From Planctomycetaceae bacterium (GTDB lineage: Bacteria > Planctomycetota > UBA1135 > GCA-002686595): a stretch of 64,000 nucleotides of DNA. A model generated the notes under the pieces. It had not been told where the DNA came from. It searched no databases and saw nothing but the letters and a program-made list of their open reading frames with translations. The translations under genes were made by a program, and so were the position numbers. Shown piece after piece: positions 52,518 through 61,753 of this stretch. Location: NCBI GenBank assembly GCA_011525785.1, contig WYBT01000005.1:1-64000 (forward strand), read 5' to 3'. Position 1 is the first letter of the stretch; the number at the start of each line of letters is the position of its first letter.

Positions 52518-55500
52518 TCACAGGCTCGAGAGGTACTCGATCAGGTCGCGCATCTCTTCGCGCGAGAGGAACTTGGCGACGTCCTGCGGCATGGCCGACA
52601 GGTCCTTGCGGCGCTCGAGGATCGCGGAGCGCTCGAGCTCGACGATCTCGTCCTGGCTCGTGCGCACGCGGACGGTCGCGTCGGTCTCCTCGAGGATCAC
52701 TCCCGCCACCGCGGGATCGTCCTCGAAGGTGAAGAGCCAGTTCTCGTAGCCGCGCGCGATGCGGCGATTCGAATCGACGATCGACTCGAGCATGTCGACG
52801 CGCGTCGCGCGCTTGGAGAGGCCGCGCAGGTCCGGTCCGACCTCGCCGCCCTCGCCCCATTCGATCTTGTGGCAGCGCAGGCAGCTCGTCTCGGCCTTCT
52901 CGCGCAGCACGCGCTTGCCGCGCGCCTTGTCGCCGCCATGCAGCGAGTCGACGAACGGCGCCGAGGCCGGATCGACCGCGCGCACCGCCGCGAGGCTCGC
53001 CAGGACCTTCTTCACGCTCTCGTCGGAGCGTTGCTCGGCCGCGAGCACGAGATCGAGCGCGACTTCGGGCGGCACGAGGCCGGCGATGTGGCGCACGAGC
53101 TCGGTCGCGAAGAGCGCGTCGACGCGCACATCGTTCATCGCGGCGAGCGCCGAGTACGCCACGCGGCGTTCCTCGATCGCTCCGTGACGCGCCGCGTCGG
53201 CGAGCAGCGGATAGGCGCGCTCGGGCGCGGCCTTTTGGATCGCGCGCAGCGCCTGGGCGCGAACGGTGGCTTCGGCGTCGACGGCGAGCTGCGGCAGCGC
53301 AGGCTCGAGGGCGGCGGGCGCGACGACGCTGGCCGCTCGAAGCGCTTTGGCGCGCAAGCTGGCGTCGGTGTCGGTGTCGCACGCGCGCGCGACGAGCGCG
53401 GGACCGACCACGCTCGCGTTGCAGCGCTCAGCGAGCTCGATCCAGGCCTCGACCACGCGCTTGGGCGCCTTCTCGATGCCCGCGGTCTGCATGGACTCGA
53501 CGAGTTGTGGCAGGAACGCGCCGTCGCGCTTGGGGAGCGGCCACCACTCGCCGGTGAAGCCATCGCGCCCCGGCGGCTCGGTCCACTTCGCGAGCAGGTC
53601 GATCGCTTCCCAGCGGTGCAGTTCGTCGGCGCTTTCGCGCGTCGCGAACTCGGCGAGGCGCTCAGCGTTCTCGCGCGCGCCGAGCCGGAAGTTCGCGTGC
53701 AGCACGCGGCGTACGAGCGCCGTGGTCTTCAAGTCTTCGCGCTCGATGAGCTTGGCGAGCGCGGGCATCGCGTCCGTGATCTGCTCGTCGTAGATGGCGC
53801 GCGCAGCTTCGGTGGCCACCCGCAAGTCCTCGTCCCGTAGGAAGTCCCCTATCGCCGCGTCCCGCAGTCTTCGCAACGCGACAACCGCACCGGAGCGAGC
53901 GCGCACCGACGGATGCTCCCTCGCGTGCGCGAGATCCCACGAGTAGTCCCTCGAGTCATCCGCGTGCGTCACCCAACCTCGCGGCGCCATCCGGACGAGG
54001 ACACGGACGAGCGCGTTCCGCAAGGCGAGGTCGGAGTCGCCGAACTCCTCCAGGAGCGCGAAGACGCGTTCGTGCAGCCCCTTGCACTCGGGATCAACCT
54101 TTTCGAGACCAACCGCCAACGCCTCGGCCCCGGCGCGGCGCTCGACCGCGGACGACGAGTCCAGCGCTGCGGCTGCGCTCGACAGGTTCGAAGCGATGTG
54201 CGGCCTCCACGCTTCGCGACGGTGAATGTCGCCGATCACGCGAAGAGCCGCCGCGCGCAAGTCGGGGTCGAGCGCTTCGTCTCCGAGCACCCGCTCGATA
54301 TCTCGCTCACGAAGCTGCCCCGCGCCCCAAATCGCATGCAGCCGCGCGAGCTTCGTCGCGGTCGGATCCTGTGCGAGTCGCAACAGGAGCTGCTTCTTGC
54401 CGCGTCGAACGAGCTCGAACTGCGCCATGAAGCGCACGCGTTGGTCGCTGCTCACGAGGGTCCCGCGCACGCGCTCGTCGCTCATGGCCGACCAATCGGC
54501 GGCGAGCAGCTGCTTGACCTCAGCCGCCTCAGCGTGCTGCGTCTTCGACTCGAGCCGGTAGATGCGCCCCTTGCCGGTCTTGTTCCAGCCCGAGACCCAG
54601 TCGCTGAACCACAGCGCGCCGTCGGGGCCGAACTGGCAATCGGTGACGAGCGTCCCCCACAGGAACTTCTCGAGCTTGTCCAGCTCGAAGCTCGAACCCT
54701 TCGGTTTGACGGTGAAGGTCTGAACGCCGGAGTAGCTCGGATCGCCGCGGAAGTCGCAGATGAAGAACGTGTTCGCGTGAAGTCCGCCGAGCGCCGTGCC
54801 CGGGTTGTACGCGAGCCCGCTCGGTCCGTCGCAGATGTTCGCGAGCGGCGGGACGATGTACGCGGCCTGGCCCTCGAAGTGCGGCTTCCACAAGCCCTCG
54901 TCGTTCCACGGCCCGCGCAGGTTCGGCTCGGTCAGCCACTGGTACGACTGGCGCCAGCCAGCGTCCATGCCTTCGACGATGTGCACCAAGCGCGCCTTGT
55001 CGCCGCCGTCGGAGTTGTTGTCGACGGTCCACAACTCGCCCAGCTCGTCGAACACCAGCTCCTGCGGATTGCGCAGGCCCGTGGCGAAGATCTCGAGCTC
55101 ACTTCCATCGAGATTGCAGCGCAGCACCGCGCCGCTGAACTGGTTGTTCAAGCGCTTGCCGTCAGGCATCGGGACGCTGAGTCCGCGGTCGCCGCACGAG
55201 AAGTACAGCTTGCCGTCGGGCCCGATCGCCATGCCGTGCAGGTCGTGGCCGATGAGCGCGAAGCGGATGCCGTAGCCCGAGCTCAACGCCCGCTTCGCGT
55301 CGGCGATGCGGTCGCCGTCGGAGTCCGACAGCTCCCACAAGCTCGGCATGCAGGTGAAGTACACCTTGCCGCGGTGCTCGAGCACGCCCGCCGCGAGCCC
55401 GTCGGCCGGCGCGTTGAAGCCCTCGGCGAAGACCGTGCTCTTGTCCGCGCGCCCGTCGCCGTCGGTGTCGCCGACCCAGCGCACGCGCTCGGTGTCCTTG

Positions 55501-55850
55501 GTGTAGACCTCCTCGAAGCGCTCGCCCCAGTGCTTGCGCAAGTACTCGACGCGGTCCTCGACCGTGCGCGCGGCGACGTCGTCGTCGAGCCAGTCCATGT
55601 GGTCGCGGATGTCGTCCACTCCGCTCTTGATGCGGAAGGTCTCGGCGACGTAGCACTCGCCCTTGTCCGTCACGTACATCGCGACGGGATTGGCGAGCAG
55701 CGGCTCGGCGGCCCAGAGCTTCACCTCGAAGCCCTCGGGCGCCTTCATCTTGGCGATCGCCGCCTGCCCTTCGTCGCTCGCTGGCGCGACGTAGGCGCCA
55801 GAAGCCTGCTGAGCACCGTGCTGAACGAGGAGCAGCAGCGCGAGCATCAC
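52518..55850 (-). CDS. PVC-type haem-binding dehydrogenase with HEAT repeats
   Basis: A 1110-residue exported protein. A short signal (about 1-18) is followed by a PQQ-glucose-dehydrogenase-like propeller (about 35-440; GHDLHGMAIGPDGKLYFSCGDRG and GLRNPQELVFDELGELWTVDN are visible), then a region of HEAT-type helical repeats to about 960, and a cytochrome c domain with CLRCH at 990-994 and a candidate axial Met1087. This is the membrane-associated dehydrogenase characteristic of Planctomycetes and Verrucomicrobia; it would pass electrons from a sugar or alcohol to a haem. It lies 8 bases upstream of the isomerase gene and overlaps the epimerase gene above by 4. The codon choice changes in residues about 457-683 (see findings). 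Confidence 0.92.
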   Translation of the reverse strand: MMLALLLLVQHGAQQASGAYVAPASDEGQAAIAKMKAPEGFEVKLWAAEPLLANPVAMYVTDKGECYVAETFRIKSGVDDIRDHMDWLDDDVAARTVEDRVEYLRKHWGERFEEVYTKDTERVRWVGDTDGDGRADKSTVFAEGFNAPADGLAAGVLEHRGKVYFTCMPSLWELSDSDGDRIADAKRALSSGYGIRFALIGHDLHGMAIGPDGKLYFSCGDRGLSVPMPDGKRLNNQFSGAVLRCNLDGSELEIFATGLRNPQELVFDELGELWTVDNNSDGGDKARLVHIVEGMDAGWRQSYQWLTEPNLRGPWNDEGLWKPHFEGQAAYIVPPLANICDGPSGLAYNPGTALGGLHANTFFICDFRGDPSYSGVQTFTVKPKGSSFELDKLEKFLWGTLVTDCQFGPDGALWFSDWVSGWNKTGKGRIYRLESKTQHAEAAEVKQLLAADWSAMSDERVRGTLVSSDQRVRFMAQFELVRRGKKQLLLRLAQDPTATKLARLHAIWGAGQLRERDIERVLGDEALDPDLRAAALRVIGDIHRREAWRPHIASNLSSAAAALDSSSAVERRAGAEALAVGLEKVDPECKGLHERVFALLEEFGDSDLALRNALVRVLVRMAPRGWVTHADDSRDYSWDLAHAREHPSVRARSGAVVALRRLRDAAIGDFLRDEDLRVATEAARAIYDEQITDAMPALAKLIEREDLKTTALVRRVLHANFRLGARENAERLAEFATRESADELHRWEAIDLLAKWTEPPGRDGFTGEWWPLPKRDGAFLPQLVESMQTAGIEKAPKRVVEAWIELAERCNASVVGPALVARACDTDTDASLRAKALRAASVVAPAALEPALPQLAVDAEATVRAQALRAIQKAAPERAYPLLADAARHGAIEERRVAYSALAAMNDVRVDALFATELVRHIAGLVPPEVALDLVLAAEQRSDESVKKVLASLAAVRAVDPASAPFVDSLHGGDKARGKRVLREKAETSCLRCHKIEWGEGGEVGPDLRGLSKRATRVDMLESIVDSNRRIARGYENWLFTFEDDPAVAGVILEETDATVRVRTSQDEIVELERSAILERRKDLSAMPQDVAKFLSREEMRDLIEYLSSL

Positions 55851-56770
55851 GCCGAGAGCTCGCTGCGGACCTTCTCGAGCAACGCTTTGGTCTTGCTCAC
55901 GCCTTCGAACTCGGTGTGTTTGTCGCCTTCGTACTCGATGCCGACGTAGCCGCGATAACCCGCGTCGACGACGATCTTCATCATGCGCCGGTAGTCCGTG
56001 CGCACTTCATCGCCGGCCTCGTTGAACTCGTGGCTCTTGGCGCTGACGGCCTTGGCGAAGGGCATCAGCTCGGTGACGCCCAAGTAGCGGTCGTACCACT
56101 TGCCGTCGCCGAGATGGAAGTTGCCGAAGTCGGGCAACGTGCCGACGCGCGGATGGTTCGCGAGCTTCATCACGCCCGCCAGCCAGTCGCCCTTCGAGGA
56201 CGCGCCGCCGTGGTTCTCGACGATCACGTTGATGTTGGACTTGGCGCCGTACTCGGCGAGCGAGACGAGCGAATCCGCGGCGCGGCGCTGGCGCTCGCCT
56301 TCGTCCCCGCCGCCGCCGGCGTTGACGCGAATCGAGTGGCATCCCAGCGTCGCCGCGCAGTCGATCCACTTGTGGTGGTTCTCAACCGCCTTGCGGCGCT
56401 CGGCGTCGTCGACGTGCGCCAGCTCGCCCTCGCCGTCGACCATGATGAGCAAGCTCTTCACGCCGTGCTCGTCGCAGCGCGCCATCAGGTTCTTCAAGTA
56501 CGCCTCGTCGCGCGCGAACTGCTTGAAGAACGAGTTGACGTACTCGATCGCGCCGATGCCGAACTCGGTCCGCGCGATGCGCGGGAAGTCGAGGTTGGTC
56601 ATGCGCTTGGCCTGCAGCTCGCGGTGCAGCGACCACTCGGCGAGCGAGATGTCGTACAGCAGCGCGGGCTTTTTCTCCGGCGCGGAGCAGGCGCCGAGCG
56701 CGGCGAGCGCGCCAAAGCTGGAAGCGGACACGAGGAGGTCGCGGCGGGAGAGGTTGGAGCTGGGCTGCAT
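55847..56770 (-). CDS. Tat-exported sugar phosphate isomerase/epimerase family protein
   Basis: A 307-residue TIM-barrel protein of the xylose-isomerase-like/sugar epimerase family. The N-terminus SRRDLLVSASSFGALAALGAC combines a twin-arginine motif with a lipobox (Cys28), so it is probably a Tat-exported lipoprotein. Metal ligands are likely in IVENHGG, LPDFGNFH, SHEFNEAGDE and GIEYEGD. It begins the three-gene operon with the PVC dehydrogenase; the stop overlaps that gene's ATG by 4 bases. A TATCCC hexamer lies 8 bases upstream of ATG 56770 on the minus strand. Confidence 0.88.
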   Translation of the reverse strand: MQPSSNLSRRDLLVSASSFGALAALGACSAPEKKPALLYDISLAEWSLHRELQAKRMTNLDFPRIARTEFGIGAIEYVNSFFKQFARDEAYLKNLMARCDEHGVKSLLIMVDGEGELAHVDDAERRKAVENHHKWIDCAATLGCHSIRVNAGGGGDEGERQRRAADSLVSLAEYGAKSNINVIVENHGGASSKGDWLAGVMKLANHPRVGTLPDFGNFHLGDGKWYDRYLGVTELMPFAKAVSAKSHEFNEAGDEVRTDYRRMMKIVVDAGYRGYVGIEYEGDKHTEFEGVSKTKALLEKVRSELSA

Positions 56771-56904
56771 GGGCTCACGGGATACCCGCTCGCGTGCGCC
56801 GACGCCAGCGCCGTTCCGCCGTCGCCGCGCGCGACGACGCGAGCCGACGCGCCACGCCATTTATTCGGGAAAGCCCCCGGGGAGCTAGATTTCGCCGCCG
56901 TGCG

Positions 56905-57735
56905 ATGAGGATCTACGCCTGCACGAGCATCAAGGGCGGAGTCGGCAAGAGCGCCGCCGCGGTGAATCTGGCCTTCGCCTCGGCCCACGCCGGTCACCGC
57001 TCCTTGCTGTGGGACCTCGATCCGCAGGCCGCCAGCAGCTTCCAGTTCCGCGTCAAAGCGAGTCACAAGCGACTGGGCCGCGTGCTCGTGAGCGGCGAAG
57101 TCGAGCTGGACGACTGCGTGCGCTCCAGTGAGTACGAGCGCCTCGACGTCGTTCCGGCCAATCTCTCGCTGCGCCGCCTCGAGGCCGCCCTCGAGCGCTC
57201 CAAGCACCCCGTGCGCTGGATCGCGCAGACGCTCGAGCCGCTGCGCGAGGAGTACGACAACGTGTTCCTCGACTGCGCGCCCGGGCTCACGATCGTCTCC
57301 GAGAGCGTGTTCGAGGCCGCCGACGCACTCGTCACGCCCGCCATCCCGACGCCGCTCTCGCTGCGCGCGCTGGCGCAACTGATGAAGTTCCTCGCCGCGC
57401 GCGACGAGCGGCGCTATCGCGTGCTGCCGTTCTTCTCGATGGTCGACCGGCGCAAGGCGCTGCACCGCGAGACGTGCGACTGGGCCCGCGCGCAGGCGCT
57501 GCCGTTCCTGCGCACCGAGATCCCCTACTCGAGCCTGATCGAACAGACCGCGGCGCGACGGGCGCCGGTGGCGAGCTTCGCGCCCGCGTCGCTCGCCGCG
57601 CAGGCCTACGCGGAGCTGTGGAGCGAGATCGAGCAGCGCGTCGAGTCCAAACGCGCGAGCCCCGCGCCGCTCGAAGCGCCGCCCAAGCTCGTCGAAGCGC
57701 AGATCGCGATGTGGCGCGAGCGGCGCGCCACCTGA
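56905..57735 (+). CDS. Orphan ParA-family ATPase
   Basis: A 276-residue deviant-Walker ATPase. KGGVGKSAAAVNL (10-22) is the Walker A loop with the extra Lys, DLDPQAASS is the A' motif and FLDCAPG the Walker B. ParA proteins position DNA or large protein cargo by ATP-driven dimerisation. No ParB or parS gene is next to it, so a cargo other than the chromosome, such as a chemosensory array or an envelope complex, is possible. ATG 56905 is the start; the frame is open upstream. The stop is one base from the convergent gene's stop. Confidence 0.88.
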   Translation: MRIYACTSIKGGVGKSAAAVNLAFASAHAGHRSLLWDLDPQAASSFQFRVKASHKRLGRVLVSGEVELDDCVRSSEYERLDVVPANLSLRRLEAALERSKHPVRWIAQTLEPLREEYDNVFLDCAPGLTIVSESVFEAADALVTPAIPTPLSLRALAQLMKFLAARDERRYRVLPFFSMVDRRKALHRETCDWARAQALPFLRTEIPYSSLIEQTAARRAPVASFAPASLAAQAYAELWSEIEQRVESKRASPAPLEAPPKLVEAQIAMWRERRAT

Positions 57736-57736
57736 C

Positions 57737-58501
57737 TCACGCGATGCGCGGCGCCGCGGAGGCGATCAACGACTCGGCGTAGTCGATGCCCGCCGGTGTG
57801 CGCGAGCCGTGCCACGAGAGGTATTCGCCGTCGGCGATGCGGAAGCGCTCGCGCGGCCAGCCCGTCGCGGCGCACAGCTCGTCGATGTGCTTGTCCTCGA
57901 ACGGGAAGGGCTCGGTGCACAGCAGCACGAGCTTGGGATCGGCGGCCTTCAGCTCGTCGAGCGTAATTTGCGGATAGCGCTCGGCATGCGCGCCGAAGAC
58001 GTTCTCGCCGCCGGCCTGATTGAGCAGTGCGCTGGCGAACGTGTCGCGGTTCACGCTCATCCACGGCTTGCGCCAGATCAGGTAGGCCCAGCGCACGCGC
58101 GGCCGTGTGCGGGCGGACTCGACCACGCGCTGCGTGCGCCGCTCGATGTCCTTGGCGATGCGCTCGGCCTCGCAGCGCCGCTCGAGCGCCGCGCCGACGT
58201 CGCGCACCATCCCGGCCGTGCCGAGCGCGTCCTTGGGGAACGTGTTGAGGCAGCGCACGCCGCGCGCTTCGAGCGCCTGGGCGTCCTCGATGCGGTTCTC
58301 TTCCTCGTTGAGCAGCACCAGATCCGGCGCGAGCTCGGCGATGCGCGCCACCTTGGGCGTCTTCGTGCCGCCCACCTTCTCGACCGCGCCGACGCGATCG
58401 GCCGGGTGCACGCAGTAATCCGTGATGCCCACGAGCTCGTCGCCGCGCTCGAGCGCGAACACGAGCTCCGTCAGGCTCGGGCAAAGCGAAACGATGCGCA
58501 C
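57737..58501 (-). CDS. BtuF/FhuD-like metal-chelate binding protein
   Basis: A 254-residue protein of the helical-backbone metal-receptor (type III periplasmic binding protein) fold. It opens with VSLCPSLTELVFAL and GITDYCVHPAD, then GGTKTPKVARIAELAPDLVLLNEEENR, the usual N-lobe pattern of cobalamin- and haem-binding proteins. It has no signal peptide in the frame I chose, so it may be cytosolic, or the start may be further upstream (ATG 58552), where a short Arg-rich leader would be added. No permease or ATPase genes adjoin it. GTG 58501 was preferred because it falls 10 bases after the upstream gene's stop. Confidence 0.8.
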   Translation of the reverse strand: MRIVSLCPSLTELVFALERGDELVGITDYCVHPADRVGAVEKVGGTKTPKVARIAELAPDLVLLNEEENRIEDAQALEARGVRCLNTFPKDALGTAGMVRDVGAALERRCEAERIAKDIERRTQRVVESARTRPRVRWAYLIWRKPWMSVNRDTFASALLNQAGGENVFGAHAERYPQITLDELKAADPKLVLLCTEPFPFEDKHIDELCAATGWPRERFRIADGEYLSWHGSRTPAGIDYAESLIASAAPRIA

Positions 58502-58511
58502 GGCCGCGCGC

Positions 58512-59174
58512 TCACGCCTTGGGCTTGCCCTCGAGCTGCGCGATGAACGCATCGGCTTCGGCGATGGCCTTCTGCATGTCGCCGATCAGCGCGCCGACGT
58601 CGTTCTCGATCCCGCCCAGTTCACCCTGCAGCGAAGCGATCGCCTGCGCGTTGAGGTTGTGCTTGAGGAACAGCACGTGGTCGCGCAGCGAGGTGAGCAC
58701 GGGCTCCATTTTCGCCTCGGCGTTCTTCATCGCGGCGATCAGCGTCTCGTAGCGCCGCTCGGTGTCCTTGAGGCTCGCCTCGCTCTTGCGCTTGAGCTCG
58801 GCGTTCTGCATTTGACCGATCTCGCCGCGCCATTCATCGAACAGGGCCTCGGACACGTTCTCGATGCCGTCGATCTTCGACTTGACGGCCTCGACGCGCG
58901 AGGCGCACGACTCGTACTCGTCGTTGAGCTTGCCGTAGACCTTCTCCAGCTGGCCGCCGTCGAACTTCGTCGTCGCCTTGAAGGCCTCGAGCGCCGAGGC
59001 GAACTGCTTTTGCGCCTGCTGCTGCGCCTCGCGCCCGTCCTTGACGCGGTCGACGAAGATCTCGCGCTTGTGGACGCCGAAGGCCTCCATCGTGCCGTAG
59101 TACATCGAGCTGCAGGCCGGCGCGACGCTGGCGGTGACGAGGCCGAGCCACAGGAACACAGTTGTCGAGCGCAT
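58512..59174 (-). CDS. DUF2959 family lipoprotein
   Basis: A 220-residue helical, coiled-coil-rich protein. The signal peptide ends near VAPAC (Cys21), so it is probably a lipoprotein. The segment YYGTMEAFGVHKREIFVDRVKDGREAQQQAQKQFASALEAF is the DUF2959 core. The role of the family is unknown. A TACGCT hexamer lies about 36 bases upstream on the minus strand. It is followed by the BtuF-like gene 10 bases later. Confidence 0.87.
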   Translation of the reverse strand: MRSTTVFLWLGLVTASVAPACSSMYYGTMEAFGVHKREIFVDRVKDGREAQQQAQKQFASALEAFKATTKFDGGQLEKVYGKLNDEYESCASRVEAVKSKIDGIENVSEALFDEWRGEIGQMQNAELKRKSEASLKDTERRYETLIAAMKNAEAKMEPVLTSLRDHVLFLKHNLNAQAIASLQGELGGIENDVGALIGDMQKAIAEADAFIAQLEGKPKA

Positions 59175-59245
59175 GGTGCGTTGCCGTCCGTTCTTGGGAG
59201 GTCGAACGGACAGCGTAGCAACGCCGCGCGGCCGGCGCGCCCGGC

Positions 59246-59845
59246 TCAGGCGCCTGCGGCGGCCTTGCGCGCGGACAACTTGAACGAGAGGCGCGGCGCG
59301 AAGGTCGCGAGCGCAGCAGCAGCGGCGCCGACGACCAGCCACAGCCATTTGAAGCTCCGCGGCTGAGGCGCCGCTTCGGCCGCAGCAGGTGCGCTCGACG
59401 GCGCCCGCTCCGCAACGCCGTCCTCGCTCACCACAGCCCGCGCCAGGGGCACGTGGTAGGCGCGCCCCTCGGCGTACATCGCGAGCTTGCGCGCGTGCAG
59501 CTCCTTGGTGTCGACGTAGACGACCTCGCGCTGCGCGTTCACGAGCGCCGGAGTGCTCGCGCGGAAGTCGTTGCCCGCCTGCTCGCGCCCGACGATCTCC
59601 AGCGCGCCGCCCGGGTGCAGCTTCTCTCGGTCGCTCTGGCCGAGCTTCTCGCGCAGCGCTTCCTCCGCTATCAGCGGGTTGCTGCTGGCGCCGCGCTTCT
59701 CAGGCGACGTCGCGGGCTTCTGCGCCGGCGCTTCGGGCTTGGGCGAGGTCGGCTGCGGCCGCGGCGTGAACTGTGCGCGCGCGCTCGGCGCCACAGCGAT
59801 CAACGCCAGAAAGACGAACGCGCGGGGGAGCGTGCGCAAGTGCAT
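59246..59845 (-). CDS. Exported protein with C-terminal membrane helix, unknown
   Basis: A 199-residue protein with a signal peptide (about 1-25, ending ARAQ), a Pro-rich linker, a mixed middle region (about 55-140) with AMYAEGRAYHVPLARAVV, an Ala/Pro-rich stretch, and a C-terminal membrane helix (about 166-184) followed by a basic tail. No family is recognised. It lies 8 bases after the pilin-like fusion gene and may be an assembly or retention factor for that cluster. Confidence 0.7.
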   Translation of the reverse strand: MHLRTLPRAFVFLALIAVAPSARAQFTPRPQPTSPKPEAPAQKPATSPEKRGASSNPLIAEEALREKLGQSDREKLHPGGALEIVGREQAGNDFRASTPALVNAQREVVYVDTKELHARKLAMYAEGRAYHVPLARAVVSEDGVAERAPSSAPAAAEAAPQPRSFKWLWLVVGAAAAALATFAPRLSFKLSARKAAAGA

Positions 59846-59853
59846 GGAGGTCC

Positions 59854-61752
59854 TCAGGGCAAAGCCAAGCCGCGGTTGGGATCGCGCTCGAGCCGCTGCC
59901 AGCGCAGCACCTCCGGCTCGCGCAGCACCGAGGGCAGCAGTCCGGCGGCCATACCGGAGTTGCCTCCGAGAAGGCGCGCGTCGTAGTTGAACTCGAGCGT
60001 GGGCGTGCCGTAGATCACGTTCTCGTTGCGGCACACCAACGCGCCGTTGATGCGCGCCGAGGTCGAGCCCGTCACCGTCCAGCAGAACGAGTGGTTGGTG
60101 TAGATCACCGCGTCGATGCGGTTGGCCGAGAGGCTCGAGATGTCCCGGTAGCGCGCGATCCCGCCGGACGGGATGTTGCCGCCGAAGTTGGTGGAGTCCA
60201 GCGGAGTCGTCAACGTCACGTCTGCGAGCGTCGTGGTCGGCGTGAACACGCCGTCGCCGTTGATGTCTTCGCCAGTGCCAGGGATCGCGTCTCCGACCGA
60301 CTTGCCGGCTGGGATCAGCCCCATGGCCAGGTGCTCGTCGGTGTACACGTCGAACGTGAACACGCCATCGCCCTCGAGCACGTCGTCGTCCGACGTGTTC
60401 AGGATCCCGTCGCGGCCCGCGCGGGTGTTGTGGATCAGGTCGTCGCCGGCGTCCTCGGCCGAGCCGTTGAGCGACGAGGCCATCCAGTTCCCGACGTGCG
60501 TGCGCCAGGTGCTGTTGGTGTGGTCGCCCACGACCACGTTCTTGCGCGCGAACAACCCGAGGAAGTCGCGCTCCCAGTTCGTCGAGAGCCACGCTTCCGT
60601 GTCCGCCTGCGAGTTGCTCGCCGGGCGCGTCGTGGTCGGTCCGTTCAAGTAGCTCACGGAGCGCGGCACGTACACGTTGCCGCCCGCGTAGATCGCGCCT
60701 TGACCGGTGACGACGCCCTGGATCACGACGTCTCCGCGCACGACCACCGGCCCGTCGAGCACGATCGGATTGGCCGTCGTGCCCACCAGGTACAGGTGCT
60801 GCTTCTCGCCGGCGTCGTCGCCCAGCACGCCGTCTGCGTACACGGTCCCGCCGATGCTGATCGAGCCGCCCTGCGCGACCGCGTTCTCCTCGTACGGGCT
60901 GAGGTCGGTCAGGTTCGGCATGTCGATGCGATCCTGGAAGTCGTGCTGGTTCTGCGCTTGCCCGCCGTTTCCCTGCAGGTTTTGCGCGCCCACGATGTCC
61001 CAGCCCGAGAACACGCCGCCGTCGTTGCCGTCGAGCAGGCCGTCGCCGTTGTCGTCCATGTAGCCCGACAGGCTCACCGTCGAGCCGTTGCGCTCGACCG
61101 CGCCGTAGCGCGGCTGCCCCGTGACCGTCGGCGCGTAGCCCGCGACGTCGAACTGTCCGTTGCTGCGCGCGTTGCCGCGGCAAATGATCGTGTTGCCGTA
61201 GAACCAGCCCCAGTTGTTGATGAAGTAGCCGTAGTCGAACACCTCGCTGGGCGAGAGCTCGTACTGGACCGTGGTGCGCACGGCGCTCCAGGCCTCCGGG
61301 CTGCGGCCGGCAGGCAGATTCTGCGGCGCATCGGGCACGTAGCCCGTGGCGTCGATCGCGATCGAGATGCTGGTGGCGGTCTGCTCAACGACGTTGAGCG
61401 TCACCGAGTAGGCGCCGACCTGCGCCGCGCCATCCATCACTCCGGTCGCGACGAACGGCGAGAGCGTCGCGCCGCCTGCGAAGAGGTTGTTGAGCCCCGC
61501 GAGCGGATTCTGCGTGCCGCCGGCGTCCGCGGTCTGACGCAGGAACAGCATCGCCCGCTCGACTCCCGCGTCGGCCAGGTGCTGCGCGCGCAGTTCGTCG
61601 AGTTCGCGGCGCGAGCGGCGCACCTCGACGCTCGAGACGGCCACGGACGCGTACAGGAGCCCGAAGACGCCGACGAAGGCGACCACGGTGCTCACCAGCG
61701 CGCTGCCGCGACGGGTCCGACGCGCGGCCCGTCGAGAGCGGCGATTCGACAC
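59854..61752 (-). CDS. PilX-like protein with a large exported passenger
   Basis: A 632-residue protein with a basic N-terminus (NRRSRRAARRTRRG), a pseudopilin-like hydrophobic helix (about 17-36, ALVSTVVAFVGVFGLLYASV) and RRELDELRAQHLADAGVERA, the helix following it in PilX-type minor pilins. The remaining 560 residues are a beta-rich passenger with repeated Asp/Asn/Gly-rich loops (DDNGDGLLDGND, DINGDG) that resemble calcium sites. It might be the tip or adhesive subunit of a type II/IV-like pseudopilus. GTG 61752 follows the upstream stop by one base and has an AGGA Shine-Dalgarno; ATG 61773 also has one and would add 7 residues. Confidence 0.78.
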   Translation of the reverse strand: MSNRRSRRAARRTRRGSALVSTVVAFVGVFGLLYASVAVSSVEVRRSRRELDELRAQHLADAGVERAMLFLRQTADAGGTQNPLAGLNNLFAGGATLSPFVATGVMDGAAQVGAYSVTLNVVEQTATSISIAIDATGYVPDAPQNLPAGRSPEAWSAVRTTVQYELSPSEVFDYGYFINNWGWFYGNTIICRGNARSNGQFDVAGYAPTVTGQPRYGAVERNGSTVSLSGYMDDNGDGLLDGNDGGVFSGWDIVGAQNLQGNGGQAQNQHDFQDRIDMPNLTDLSPYEENAVAQGGSISIGGTVYADGVLGDDAGEKQHLYLVGTTANPIVLDGPVVVRGDVVIQGVVTGQGAIYAGGNVYVPRSVSYLNGPTTTRPASNSQADTEAWLSTNWERDFLGLFARKNVVVGDHTNSTWRTHVGNWMASSLNGSAEDAGDDLIHNTRAGRDGILNTSDDDVLEGDGVFTFDVYTDEHLAMGLIPAGKSVGDAIPGTGEDINGDGVFTPTTTLADVTLTTPLDSTNFGGNIPSGGIARYRDISSLSANRIDAVIYTNHSFCWTVTGSTSARINGALVCRNENVIYGTPTLEFNYDARLLGGNSGMAAGLLPSVLREPEVLRWQRLERDPNRGLALP

Positions 61753-61753
61753 T

